A DNA stretch of 64,000 nucleotides from Peromyscus leucopus (lineage: Eukaryota; Chordata; Mammalia; Rodentia; Cricetidae): contig NC_051071.1 of the NCBI RefSeq assembly GCF_004664715.2, forward strand, positions 88,699,436 through 88,763,435, in the 5' to 3' direction. Below the pieces are notes generated by a model. That model was not told the origin of the DNA, did not search any database, and worked only from the letters and a program-made list of their open reading frames with translations. A program made the position numbers and the translations under genes. Below are positions 47,831-60,800 of the stretch, one piece after another. Each line of letters begins with the position of its first letter. The stretch's first letter is position 1.

Positions 47831-48714
47831 AAGGCTGGATGTGAGTTGATGACCTGGGAATATTGATAGGACCACAAAGCAGCTGCTTCTAAAAGATGAC
47901 TGCGCCCTCCCTGTGGTCACCCTGTATCCTATCTGCTCATTTCCAGTCTTTCTGAGTTTCATCAATTCACGTCTCAGTCAAGTGTTCTGTATGTTAACCC
48001 AAATACAACCCAGGTTTATGCTTTGGAGAACACAAAACCTTTCTCTATGATTTAGTTTATTGTTGTAATATACGCTCTGCATCTACATCTTTCCAGGCTA
48101 ATGTTGATTTCCATCATGCTTTCTTGTTTATAATATTCCCCCTTGCTGAACTGTAATTTTGATTTTCAAAAATCACCGTTTTCAATGCAGGCTTTGAGAG
48201 TTTATCCCACAGTAAAGAAAGAGACGTGGCTAGGATTGCATTCTGTTTTTTTTTTTTTTTTTTTACTAAAAAGTTTGCCACGATTCTAAGTAACTCTTTG
48301 AATGAAGAGAATAAACAGCATAAGTATGAGGAAAATTAAAAACACTAGACAAACTTTTTCAGAAAAAAAAGTCAAGAATAATGGGTCTTACTTTTAAAAA
48401 AAGAATGAAACTTTATTAAAAGTAAACCAGAGAATAATTACTCAGACCTTTTATTTATCTAAGAACAATGGCGTATTTTTGCCTTTATGTTTTTTAAAAT
48501 ATTCACTGGCTTAACATTATTGATTTGTTGATTAAATAATAAAAAGTTCTCATGTAAGTTAATTTTTATTACATTATATTCTTTTTCACAGGGCTTCTAC
48601 CCTTAATGTCATGACTCCAAACATCTAAGAAGAAAAATGATCCAGTAACATGGATAGATCTTGCTTATTTCTTTCTGAAATATAAATTCTATCCTAAGTA
48701 TTTTAGTCAAGCTT

Positions 48715-48950
48715 TGTTCTTTTTCTGTAAAGTCAAATTCAGCAATTTTCTTTCTGTCAAGAACCAGATAACAAATATTTCTGCAGCATAGCTAGGAGCC
48801 ACATGGTTTCTTTCTCACTGTGCTGAAGGCAGCCCTTGGCAGTATGTAAATATGTGTGGTACAGAAGAACACCAAGAAGACTTGGATCCTGAAAAGAGGT
48901 GATGTTTCAAATGTGGCCCACAAGCTACAGTTTGCCAACCTTGATTTTAG
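48715..48950 (+). mobile_element. Ancient hAT-type DNA transposon fossil
   Basis: 'ctttttctgtaaagtcaaattc...aaccagataacaaatatttctgcagcatagctagg...tcaaatgtggcccacaagctacagtttgccaacc' follows a widespread eutherian non-autonomous hAT element. The exact family is uncertain. Confidence 0.45.
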
Positions 48951-49409
48951 ATAAGCCAAACTGTAACGATTATTTTTAAAAATTGATGCACATTTAATTA
49001 TTTAAGCTATAAACAAACTGTGAGCGAACTCATTTTTTGTTCTCTTCATTTTTTTTCCTCTTTAAGCTTGAAGCTTTTATCTTCATTTCAAACTTTACTT
49101 AAAAATGTGAATTTTTTTATTTAATATTTTTGGTGGAAATCGGTGGCTGTCTCTCAACATTTCTGGATATAAACATACTAATTTTTAATAAGTAATATTT
49201 AAAAATAATTTTCCCACTATGTCATCCTTTGAAATTCTGTAGATCACTGACTGCATTGAAAAAATCTTGATCTTGATTGTAGCAACGGGAGCATCATGTG
49301 AAGTCAACGGTAAGACATGAACCGCAGCTCAAGTTGTGCAGACAGGGTTGCCGTCAAAGTCAGTCCTCCTGTCCTCTTTAAACTAACCTTGACTGGATGA
49401 CAAATACCT
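48951..49409. other. Intergenic, nothing recognised
   Basis: AT-rich sequence with no gene. Confidence 0.45.
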
Positions 49410-49415
49410 GAACTG

Positions 49416-49789
49416 TGTCCCGCCTGGCCCACGGTGGGGACAAATCTCTCACCCACAGTCCTGCAGCCTTTTATAAAATAATCACTCAGCGACTTATATT
49501 ATTTTCAAACTATATGGCCTAATGGCTCAGGCTTCTTGCTAGCTAGCTCTTTTATCTTAAATTAACCCATTTCTATAAATCTATACTTTGCCATGTGGCT
49601 CGTGGCTTACTGGTACTTTACATCTTGCTTCTCCTGGTGGTGGCTAACAGCGTCTCCTCTCTTTGCCTTTCTCTCTCTAGTTGGAATGTCCTGCCTAACC
49701 TTATCCTGCCTCACCATTGGCCAAACAGCTTTAATTATCAGCCAATCAGAGCAACACATTCACAACATATAGAACGACATTCCACAGCA
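49416..49789 (-). mobile_element. Solo LTR (family A), minus, with 6-bp TSD GAACTG
   Basis: The 374-bp unit has plus-strand ends TGTCCCGCC and CCACAGCA. GAACTG flanks it at 49410-49415 and 49790-49795. It matches the reverse complement of 1013-1404, with more divergence. Confidence 0.88.
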
Positions 49790-49795
49790 GAACTG

Positions 49796-52461
49796 TCTAC
49801 CAGGTCTTGACCTGGGCATCCTGTATTCTCCCAAAATGGCTATAACACATACTCCCATTTTACGAGCTACAGTGTGATGCCAACACTCCACAGTCAGAGT
49901 GTGGGGGCCTACTCCTGCACCCCACTCATCCTGACTGCTCTGACACAATGTGAAAATGTGACTCCATGACAGCTGTAGTCCACAAAACAGACTGACTGTC
50001 CCTGTTTTCTGCTCTTGGGACTTGAGGCTCTCAAACAAGAAGAGGAGAATCTTCTGAGAAAGGACAAAATAATGTAATTTTCATGGAACACAACTCTAGC
50101 TAAAGAGTTTTCAACCCAGAGTATTTTGTGCCTTTGTAAGAAATATCAAATATGAATCTTTTCTAGCAAATATCATACAACTGGTGTTTAGGACAAGGAA
50201 CTCCAATCTTTTTATCTCCCCCACCTCTTAAGATTTTATATAAATGTTTGAATCCCCTGCCCACCCAGGGAAGCCATTGTATTCACAAAGGCTTATCACT
50301 GTATTCCAGGAATTTGGTGGCGTGGAGTTGTAATCCTTTTCTTCTTGGAGCAGTGGCTCCTCTCCCTACCTCCTCTCCTGTGTACCAATTATTGCCAATT
50401 AAATTAAGACTGTGAGGTCAGACCCTGACCAGTGGAGGACAGAGGCACCACCTGAGTTGGAATAACAACCCAATGCACGGCGTGTGTTCACTCTTCCAAG
50501 CACACCCTCCTGACCAAATGTAAGTTTGCGTTGTGTGGACACTTCAGCTGCAGTCCTGGCCTCTTTTTTTTTTTTTTTTTTTTTGCCACCTGAGACTTAT
50601 TCCTAATGCTGAGAGCCACCATGAAAGAAGTCCAGCTTATTCTGCCAGAAAACAAGGTCACATGTGTGCAGCAGCATTAAAGGCGCCATCTTGGATGCTC
50701 AGCCTGGGCAGCTTTGCAGGCAGTGTCCACCCCTACTCCTATGCTGTCCTGTAAGAGACAGCAAGTGAAAACGCACAGGCCAAACCACACCCATGCAGAT
50801 AACCCTGAAAGAAATTAACGTACTGTTTCAAAATACGTTAGACAGCAGTTGTTAACTAGGACAGAGACTGACAGAATGACTCTGCATCCACAGGAGTTAA
50901 GGAAATCACTAAGGAAAAGCTAAATTAACACGATGCAAACCAACACCAACTGCAAAGATAAAGAGAAAACTATATACGCCCCAATATAGTAAGAAAATGT
51001 ATGTGTATCCACCACACAGAGAGTAGCTGGTAAAAGTCACATTCTGCCTCCTGTGGTCTCACAGCACAGAGCAGCAGCAACCTCTGGAAGGAACACTGTT
51101 TTGAGAATGAGCAGTGTTTTCCCTGGAAGTCACACAAGAGAGCTTTGTAGCCACCTCCAAAGATGTCACCACGTCCTGAAGGAAAAGCTAATACCATTAT
51201 AATTACATTTTAACTACATCCTCTGAGTCATCATCTTAAGTTGTAATAAAACTTCTTTCTAATATAAAAATAAAGGCAAATTATATTGACATACCCTCTC
51301 TTTGGTAGTAATAGTTGAACTGGTATGTGGTCTGGGGAAATGGATACAACTAGCTTCATGCTGTTCTGTGGCACTCCATGGTACTGCACTTGAGTGAAAT
51401 GCCCAACACTGAGGGAAAATAATTCTTTCTAAAGATAAAAATAATTTGGAGGAAAATGAGAAATTGGTCATCAGTGAGTGATGTATTTGAAAGTGACATT
51501 TTTGTAGCTTAGGATGAATATTGATACTTATGAACAAGTATATTTAAAATAAAAACATCTTATTCTTCTGAAACAGGACATGATTTCCAGGATTATTATC
51601 TGTTTGTTTTAAATTCAGCAGAGAGGACAGGGTTCTAAGAGAAGAGAAACAAAATGCCAGTCTCCCAGAACATCAGCGTTAATCACTTAGATGCCTCTTC
51701 CCAGAATGTCTCTCTCCAAACCTCTAGCCAGAAAGGGGTCTCACTATTTTTGCTTTTGTCAATTGTAGGTTCTAAGTTTAAGACTTAAGTTGAATGTTTT
51801 CCTTTGAATTCATTTCAGCTTTGAGAACATGTATATTTAGCTCCACTCAGTCCGCTCCTTGGTAGGACAAGAAGCTGTGTCAGGAAGTCTTAAAATTTTG
51901 TGAATTTTCTCTTCCTAGAACTTGTGCTCTTTCAAACCAGAATAATATATATTATATCTCATATTATATATAATAGGAAATCTCTTTCATAGACAGGAAC
52001 ATTCTTTGTAAAGGAAGAAAAACAGAGAAAAAGTACAGTTGCATACATATGAAATTCTTATAAGCGTATAGCAATGAAAAGCCATTTGACATCTATATAT
52101 GAGGCACAAATAAAACACTGTGTGAATCATTAAAGTTATGAATGGTCTAAAAGCATAAAATACTGAATGACCTGTCAATTGTAAAATTTTCTGAATTGAT
52201 TATTGGCTTAATAGAATATTGTTACAAATAAGTGCTTTTATCTTTCTTTTTTTTTTCTTTCTCTTTTCTACCATTTGTGTTTTGGTTCACTGTTGCTTAT
52301 TGCTTTTCTTTTTTGATTTCCATCTCCTTATTAGTTCTGTCCCTTGTCACCCAAATACTCAGCACTGATGAAGCTGGTGTATGATGTCTCGGGAAATACA
52401 CCTTCCAGTCCTTAAACTTCAGCCCTCTCTGAATTTGTTCACCCATTAGGTAAACCACAGA
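49796..52461. other. IBSP-MEPE intergenic, nothing recognised
   Basis: No supportable gene. A T-run of 22 lies at 50563-50584, and short AT-palindromes lie at 51943-51975. Confidence 0.45.
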
Positions 52462-52467
52462 AGACAT

Positions 52468-52572
52468 TGTGATGATATTGTGTCCTCCAATATACTGTGT
52501 ACCCTAATAAACTTATCTGGGGTCAGAGAATAGAACAGCCACTAGACAGACGTAGAGGCCAGAAAATGGTGG

Positions 52573-52629
<57 letters not shown>

Positions 52630-53062
52630 TTAATCCTAGCATTCCGGAGGCAGAGATCCATACGGATCTCTGTGAGTTCATAGTCACACTGGAAACAGCC
52701 AGACATGGTGACACACACCTTTAATCCCAGCACTTGAGATCTCATGTCTTGCTTCAGAAAGACATTCGCCTTTAATCCCAGGAAGTGATGGCAGGAAGCA
52801 GAAAGGAATATAAGGCATGAGGACCAGGACCTAGAGGTTTTTAGGTCTTTTTAAGCTTTTAGGCTTTTGAGCAGCAGTTCAGCTGAGATCCATTCGGATG
52901 AGGACTCAGAGGCTTCCAGTTTGAGGAAACAAGATCAGCTGAGGAGTTGGCAAGATGAGTTTGGATGTGGCTTGTTCTGCTTCTCTGATCTTTCAGCATT
53001 CACCCCAGTATCTGGCTTCTGAGTGTTTTTTATTAATAGGACCTTTTAAGATTTGTGCTACA
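52468..53062 (+). mobile_element. Solo LTR with SINE-like modules (family B), TSD AGACAT
   Basis: The 595-bp unit starts TGTGATGATATTG and ends TGTGCTACA, flanked by AGACAT at 52462-52467 and 53063-53068. It has 'accctaataaac' near the start, two B1-like segments, a TATA-like 'atataaggc' at about 52809, and 'tctgatctttcagcattcacccca' near the end. A (CA)n tract (52576-52627) has expanded inside it. Confidence 0.9.
52576..52627 (+). repeat. (CA)n inside the family B LTR
   Basis: About 26 CA units at the 'gtggcacacacctttaatcc' position, probably grown from the CACACA already present in that segment. Confidence 0.95.
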
Positions 53063-53068
53063 AGACAT

Positions 53069-53767
53069 GGTAAGAAAACCAACAGGGGACTAGGGCAGGA
53101 ACAGGAAGAAGCATGCCTGCTCCACCTGGGTCGCAGACAGTTGTTAGTAACAGGAACAATGGGTGAGCCGGGCAAGTAGGCAGTGGACTAAGCACCCTGC
53201 AGAATTTGGTAATGTTCATGCTGACATTATGTGTCAGCATAACACACTGGCCTTAATTAGCCAGATTCTCTATGCTATTTCTGGCTTTTTGATTTGCTGG
53301 TTATGAGAACTTAAAAAAAATTCCTGAAGCACTTTGTGTCTCATCACTAAAAGCTATAAGGATAATAATATTATCTACATCAGAGTTGTTACATGGATTA
53401 AATAAGTTAGAATAATACTTGGATGGAGAAAAGGAGGCTGAAAAAATTCAATTTCATTGTTTGAGCAATTTTTCACATCTGGGTTTGAGCTCAGATGTGT
53501 TTAAGTACATGACTATGAGGCTAAGAGTCTCCACTGCCAATGACAGTGACCAAATATTTTAACGTTCAGTTAGATGGTTTCAAATCAACGTGGTTCTCTT
53601 CACACACAATAGCTTGAAGTTCTTTAGGTCTTTAAAATCAACTCAGGATCCTTAGAAGAGAAGCTGTAGAATGTGTATGAAGCAAGAAGGATTGTGTACC
53701 CTAATACTAAACAAACTATCATTGTCCAAACCAAAACTGTATCAGCGATATATTGCTTTTTTTCTGC

Positions 53768-53805
<38 letters not shown>

Positions 53806-54250
53806 TTGCCTATTTGAGTTTGGGGAAATCAGAGATTTGTGCTTAAAATTCATTACATGTTATTTATAGCGGATTATAAAGTTGTATTTATGCACAAGTA
53901 GCTCTTATAAAGTATAAGTCTAAAAACTTACATAACATTTTATTGGTAGATTTACACATAAACCTAATGTGAGTCATCCCACTAGACATTACTATATTTT
54001 TAGACCAAATAAAACCTCCCTAACTATTGTGAACATGAATTGCAATTTGATTTTAGCATCTACCACCAAGGAAAGGAAGCACAGACTCAATGTCCTAACC
54101 ATTTAATAAAAATCTTCATCCAAATTAAAACCACAACACATCCTTCAAAAGTATCTTTTGAATATTTTCCCATTTCAATAAAAAGCAACTTCAGTTTTCC
54201 CATCACAAGGCAAGATCCTGGGTTCGTTCTGCCTCTGCCTGAGTCTCCCA
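53069..54250. other. Intergenic with (TTA)n
   Basis: A (TTA)n microsatellite of 13 units is at 53768-53806. Nothing else is recognised. Confidence 0.6.
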
Positions 54251-54251
54251 G

Positions 54252-54440
54252 TGAGCTTCCCCTGGTGTGAGCTTCCTCTGGTGTGAGCATCCCCTGGTGT
54301 GAGCATCCCCTGGTGTGAGCATCCCCTGGTGTGAGCATCCCCTGGTGTGAGCATCCTCTGGTGTGAGCTTTCCCTGGTGTGAGCATCCCCTGGTGTGAGC
54401 TTCTCCTGGTGTGAGCATCCTTTGGTGTGAGTGTCCCTGG
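54252..54440 (+). repeat. 16-bp minisatellite, about 11-12 units
   Basis: The unit is CTGGTGTGAGCATCCC, with variants ending CTTCC or CTTTC. The minus-strand frames stay open across it only because three units make 48 bases. Confidence 0.95.
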
Positions 54441-54984
54441 TGCAGCCAAGTCCTATGGTCCTTCTTCTGAAACCATGCTGCATATGACCACTTTTCCTCA
54501 CTCCTCTGCTCCTGCCTGCCTTGAGACCCATTGGCCTTTGCTTAGATCATTGCAATAACTCTAGGCTGCCTTCTCTACTCTGTCCAGACTTCACACCTTC
54601 AATCTCATCTCTGCTCAAAAATCTCTAGTAGCTTTCTCGACTTGGAATTAAAATTAAATTAATGAGTTCATTAAATTTTGCCCATTTATTTCTATTTAAG
54701 TAGTGTTGAGAATGAATCTGAGGCCATGGGTAGAGTAGGTAAGTCCTCTATGTCACAGCTCCTTCCCAATCCTGTAGGGGCTTTACCTCTTAGGGCAAAG
54801 ACCTGCAGGTTTCTGGCCCTCTGCTGTTGAATTCCTGTCTCATATTTTCTGCCGTTTCCTTTGCTTGGCCTCTCCAGCTCAGTGGCTGGCTTCTGGAATA
54901 AGCCAGCAGGTCCCTGTTACTGGAGCTGGCTCTTCCTAGACCTTCTGTCTGGAATGTTCTCCCATGCAAAGTCATGCAGCTACC
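54441..54984. other. Intergenic, nothing recognised
   Basis: No gene or clear repeat. Confidence 0.4.
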
Positions 54985-55420
54985 ATTCTGTCATAATCTG
55001 TTCATGCTACTGTAATGGACTACCTCAGACTTGGTAATCTAAAGAGAACAAAAGTTGACATCTCACTGTTTCAGTTTCTTGAGGCTTTGGAGGTTGGGAA
55101 GTTTAGGATAAAGGTGCTGGAAGGTTCACTGTTCAGTGGAAGATAATTGTCTTACCTTCCAACATGGCATCTTGTTACTTCCTCCCCGGGATATGATGGG
55201 ATGAAAGCCGTGTGTTCACGTGGCAGACAGGTGGAATGCAGAAGGGTGGAGGTTGTTTCCTTCATTCTTTTAAAGTGGTTAATCTTACTCATGACGATTC
55301 TCACCTGATAACTTAGATTCTAAAAGCTTAATGCTATCACATGAGAGTTTTAGTTCTATGATATAAATTTTGGAGTAATACACATGTTTAAGACCTTCCA
55401 AGGATTCTCTATGTAAATTT
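54985..55420 (-). mobile_element. MLT1-like ancient MaLR LTR, minus, degraded
   Basis: 'ctactgtaatggactacctcagacttggtaatctaaagagaacaaaagttgacatctcactgtttcagtttcttgaggctttggaggttgggaag' is the reverse of an MLT1/MST-type LTR 3' half. Confidence 0.55.
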
Positions 55421-57731
55421 CAACCCTGTGTTCTTACTCCCAATGCTTGAGATATCTTTCTGCAATACTGCTTGAACTTTATCTATGTTACCTTCTAATA
55501 CAATGTAGTTTGTTGTCTGTTTTCTTCATTGGATGGTGAGCCCCATGAGGCAGAGTTATTTTCTGTTTCACTCACTGAGGCTTCTCCAATGCCTGCCATG
55601 GAGTAGGCACTCAAAACATCATTGTTAGCTGTTTCTGAATCTTATTCAGACACAATTAAGTTTATAAACTTACTTAATAAAAATACTTACAAATTTGTTG
55701 GTTTACAAATATTTTCTATTTATAAATATGCAAGCTATCCACCCATTTCTAGTTAATAGTTCTGAAATCAATTCTAATTATCTAGCAGCATAATGTCCAA
55801 ACTGAGATATTTATATTTTTCTGTTTATTCTACTCTCTGGAACATTTGATAGCAGCTTTCCACCACAAAAACATTTTTAGATTAAAATTACCTTGCCCCC
55901 TGTGGTCATCTGTGGGCACTTGTGACAGACTCCTCGCTGGTCCTGAGTGGGCCATGCTGATTGGACACTGGGGGCTCTAACAAACTTTAAATTTCGGCAA
56001 GTGCCCAGGAACTGCTAAACCTGAAGAAGCCGAGCTTTGCCAAAGGCCAATGACACCAGGTAATTTACTCCTTACAGAGAAATGCTCTTGACTGAAAATG
56101 CTTGCTTAAGCTTCCAGTTTCCTTGCCATACTGGTCTGCTTAATTGAAAAGAAGTGCAAACTGGGACTGTTCTCAGCTGAGGATAATTGTCTAAATTCAG
56201 CGCTTTGGTCTATACGATAGGTAGAGTGCTAGAGATCATTGACTAAACTGCGTGTCTTGGCAGCAAATTGGCCCATGGACTGACTATCACTATCATCAGG
56301 TAAGAACTGGGAGCTGCACCATGGACACACCAGACACAGGAGAAGCCAGCTGTGCTGTGATAAACACCGCACTGACGCATCTACCAGCACGGAGCTGTTT
56401 GATGAATGTGTAGACTGTCCTTATCTACATACTTAGGAGCCAAAATTGTAGCTTGAATTTAGGTGTAGATCCATAAGACAACATTAAGTTAGAAAAATAC
56501 AAACTAGGATTTTTACAATATATCTTAGTTGCATTATTTTGCTGAGCAAAAGTTTTTACTATGAAATGTTTAAATGTTGTAAGAACATTTAAATTACTTT
56601 CCCTATAAAAGTATTTTCTTCCAACCAATCACATTATTATTTTTATATTGGTTGTTATATGTTTATGTGTCAGTAAAATATGTAATGTTCATCAAGACCA
56701 ACAGATTGCTGTCCAGAGCTACGCTGGTAATTTTTCAGTGTAATGGCTGCTTGAGTTAGCTGAGTTCACCAGGTCCCAGTGAAATATCCATCACACCACA
56801 CACATGTGCTTTACTCCATAACTAAAAGCGAGTATTCCAAAGTTTGCTCTGCTGAACTTTATATAAAATAGGATCTTCTTTAAGTTGACTGCATGTGGCT
56901 TTTATTTAATTAGATGGAATAACAGAATCTTACTTTAGGTGACATAGAGTTAGGAACAGCTACTTTGCCAGAATACTAACCCCAATTCTGCTCATTAATA
57001 TTCATGAATTATGGAACATGTTACATGACATTTCTGAGTCTGTGTCCTAGTCTATAAAACTGGTAAAGTCACCTAGCTCATAATTTTGTATTGGGACTCA
57101 AATAAATAAACACATGGAAAATTCTTAGAATGATGTTTAGCTAATTTTATTGTTTAGTAATGCTTATGCTTACAGTAAAAATTGCTCCAACCATTTCTTT
57201 CTCTGGCCCCTACATAGTGACTAATGTTGCTAATGAGTATGAAGGTGTGCCACTGGGGTACTAGCCTCGAATTGATAAGATTCATTGCTCACCTTTGTAT
57301 CTGCTGTCTTGACACACTTAATGATTCAGTCAGGAGCTAAAATGTTGCCTTACTGCTTTCAATTATACAAGCATTTAATGATAGTTTTCTACGCACATAG
57401 GGAAATGTCAGGTTACCAACAGAACAAATAATTATGTCTATACAATTAATTTCTATTAATTGATAATTGGAATAATTATAGTCAATGATTTTTGTTTTAT
57501 ATAATAATCAGACATAAAAATAGATTAAAATATAAACTTTTAACTATGAACTAACTGTGCAAACTACATATATTTATATAGATGCTAATTTTATAGATGT
57601 AATTATATATAAGATATGTAATCTATATATTAAAAGGAAATGAACTACAGGGGGGGGATGTTGCACACATGTGTGTTTGTGTCTGTAGCTCATAACTGGC
57701 ATTGCTAAGAGAGGTTTTGTTACTTTTCCAG
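55421..57731. other. MEPE upstream region
   Basis: It should contain the MEPE promoter and a non-coding first exon. Two donor-like sites, CAG|GTAATT at 56059/56060 and CAG|GTAAGA at 56299/56300, are candidates for its end. Neither is proved. Confidence 0.3.
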
Positions 57732-57805
57732 GGAGACTGGTGATGACGCAGGCCATGGCCGTGTGTGTTGGACTGCTCCTCTTCAGTGTGACCTGGGCAG
57801 CACCG
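57732..57805 (+). CDS. MEPE: MEPE first coding exon (signal peptide)
   Basis: MEPE is a secreted SIBLING phosphoglycoprotein of osteocytes and odontoblasts; its C-terminal ASARM peptide inhibits mineralisation. The exon follows a 'tacttttccag' acceptor. ATG at 57743 gives MTQAMAVCVGLLLFSVTWAA then P, ending phase 0 at a GTAAGC donor. VGLLLFSVTWAAP is diagnostic of the MEPE signal peptide. A second in-frame ATG at 57755 would give a 17-residue start closer to human length, so either could be used. Strand, order and distance from IBSP fit the mammalian cluster. Confidence 0.92.
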
Positions 57806-60800
57806 GTAAGCATTTGCCAATTCCTTTATGTGTCCCATGTTCTCTTTGTCTCTCTAGTTTTCAAGCAGTGTGTGTTAAAAAGTGAAGCATGGAGCATGCA
57901 GTGCAGAAGCCTGCCAGCATAGCATGTAAACTATAGGATGGCACCACGTTGCTTTTCCAGGAATCTCTGAGAAAACTAGTAGCCGGCCACTGTGTTCCAA
58001 GTCAGAGCAGATTCATGAGTTATGCTCAAAGCCTGGAACCATAATGTATCAAAAGAGCCTTGTAATATTTTCCCAGAACCTTGGAGAATTTGACATGAAT
58101 GTGTAAGGCTAATTAAATACATTTTGCAAATAGATGGGACTGGGAGGGAGCTAGAATGTCTGTTATCTGGCAGTATCCTGGCACAGTGGATGCCTGTTAG
58201 AAGATGTTCCCTTCTTTGGTGAGGCTAAAATGGAACTGATACCCGTGAACCTAACCTAAATCAAGCTTCTATTGCCTCCTGTATCTTTCTTCTGACTCAC
58301 CCAGATGAGCACTCAGGATGGGACTAAATTATCCTGTGACAAAGTTGAGCCCTACAGACTTTTTCTGCAATTCAGACATGCGGCTAATTAGATAACGTCT
58401 TACCAGCATCCGAGTTCTCAGAGTCACCTTCCGGGTTGAGTGGCTACGGAAACAAGTACTCACTGCATTGCTGACCATGCTTAAATATAGGTCCCGAGGG
58501 AGTGGGCGAGCAGTTGGGTAACCAGACTGACAAGGACGAACCATCTGCTGAAGGAGCAGGACTGAGGGAATCACACCACCCCCTTCATGCACAGCCCTGA
58601 AACTGCAACAAGGGCTGTGCTGACTGAACCAGTCAGTCCCACCCAACCCACATGAGGTCAGTCAGGACCGTACAGGCATGCACTAAGCAGGGTGGTGGTC
58701 GAGTGGGTCTTGCTGACCTACTTCAGTCCAACCAACTGAGGCTGAGTTATTTTGAACCGCACATTCCAGGGAACGGCCCAAGTGTCCTTTCTAACCAGCT
58801 TCCAGTAAAGTGCTAGACCAACATCAATCCAGTGACCGCCAGTCCAAAGAGGCTGCCAGCTTTCCTTCTTGGGGCAGACAATGTCCTATCCATTACAGGG
58901 CCACAGTCAAGTGCAAGGCAACTGCCAAGTGGGTATCAGAGAAACAGGGAGGATTGCAGATCTCAAATTAAAGAGTCTTAGTAGGGGAACAGGGACAAAA
59001 TTGGGCACTATGAATTGCAGCGTCATCTTTTCTCACAGACATATGCATTCCATTTGAAAAATTAAATCAATTAGTTGGTCGTAGATCGTTGATATAAAAA
59101 ATGAGTCTATAGTAAGTCATGTGCATGCATCATAATTATAACCCAAATTCAAACAGTTTTCAAGTGTGAGAAAAGAGAAGGGGCAGATCAAGCAGTAACA
59201 TTCGATTAATATCCATCATATGCAGTTCAGTGAGGGAGGCTTTGATCCAAGTCACAGTGGATTAGGAACTATACTGGGTTAATCCACAGCAGCAAGTGCA
59301 TGTTCTAACACAAACGTCAGTGTGCAGGCAAGCGAGCTCTGTTAGAAGACTCTCCTGCTGTAATACCCTCACTGTTAGACCTCACCATGTTATTTCTATA
59401 TTCTTCCTCCTATAGCTCATCTGATAGTACTAAAATGAGGTAACAGTTTAAATTTATTTTCACAGAACCATGGAAGAACTAACAATAAGAAATAGATGCA
59501 ATAAGGAAAAAATTATGAAATATATCTTGAAGATTTGACATAAACTTCAGGAACATATCTCCATATTAGTAAACATCCCTTCAAATAAAGCTACTTTAAT
59601 TTTTTGTTTTTATTGCTTCAGTCCTGGAATTTTGGAAGAAGAGGTTGGGGGTGGGGCACCCCCCCTTCTCCATCCCACCTGTGTCTGTGTGGGTGCTCTC
59701 TTTGCTACTGCTCATCCCAAGGGGTTGCTAAAGTACTCAAGTGAAATTTTTACGCAAAAGTCCTTTGCAAACTGTGAGATTCTCTGAAATATATTGTGTC
59801 CTAGAAATATAAGATGTTACTGACAAAGCAATTGTTTGTTTCTAGGATGAAATGAAATAGTAGTCCAAATAATGGGATACTTTCACTAACCACCTATTTT
59901 ATATTTCTGTGAAGACTTTTATCAATCAGAGCAGAGCCACAGAAATACAATCCCAAGGCTTTGAGTGTTGTTTAGGAAAAGCATACTTCAGGCCAATAGG
60001 ACAGGTGGACAAGGTGGTCCTCAGACTGCTTGCCTTTTTTTTTTTTTTTTTTAAATCTTCCCCTGGGGCTTCTGTCTCTTCTGTGACTGATCCATCATGA
60101 TGCCTGCTTTCACTTTAGCATACACATGACACCAGCATAATCCACCCATTTTTTCCCTTTGCCACAACAGCGATAAGCAAGAAATATCCAAAAGAAATAA
60201 GGAAACGGAAATACTAAGATTCAAAGAATTGTTACACGATTTTGTTCACAGAAAACTTGCCCCAGGATCCTTAGGTCCTTTATTTTGTGTGACATCTCAC
60301 ACGGCCTTGACTCCAAGACCTGAGGCAGCTATCATATCTATTTCTCAGTGTCTGGCCTTTATGTACTTCAGTAAGCTTCAGTAGATGAGTCACCTATGCT
60401 CAAGAAAAACATTGACATTCGACACTGATCAAAGAGACTTGCCTGAGCAAAATGGTTTGCCATGTAACTAGGCTTCACTGTGTACCTGTGCACACAGGGC
60501 TGAGGTGGTGACTAGTCACGACTGTGCACACAGGGCTGAGGTGGTGACTAGTCACGACTGTGCACACAGGGCTGAGGTGGTGACTAGTCACGACTGTGCA
60601 CACAGGGCTGAGGTGGTGACTAGTCACGACTGTGCACACAGGGCTGTGATGGTGACTAGTCACGACTGTGCCCCTGTGCACACAGGGCTATGGTGGGTGC
60701 TGCACTTCTTGGGCACCACCACATCGTAACCCAGCCGTTGACTTACACTACCACCACACCTTCTGAACTCCGAGTTACCTCCCTTACACCTAACACTCGG

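Noticed and set aside
60475..60729. Long ORFs on both strands over the 36-bp array; possible CRISPR-like array
   Set aside because: Open frames arise because 36 is a multiple of three. Repeats are contiguous with no unique spacers, and the genome is mammalian.
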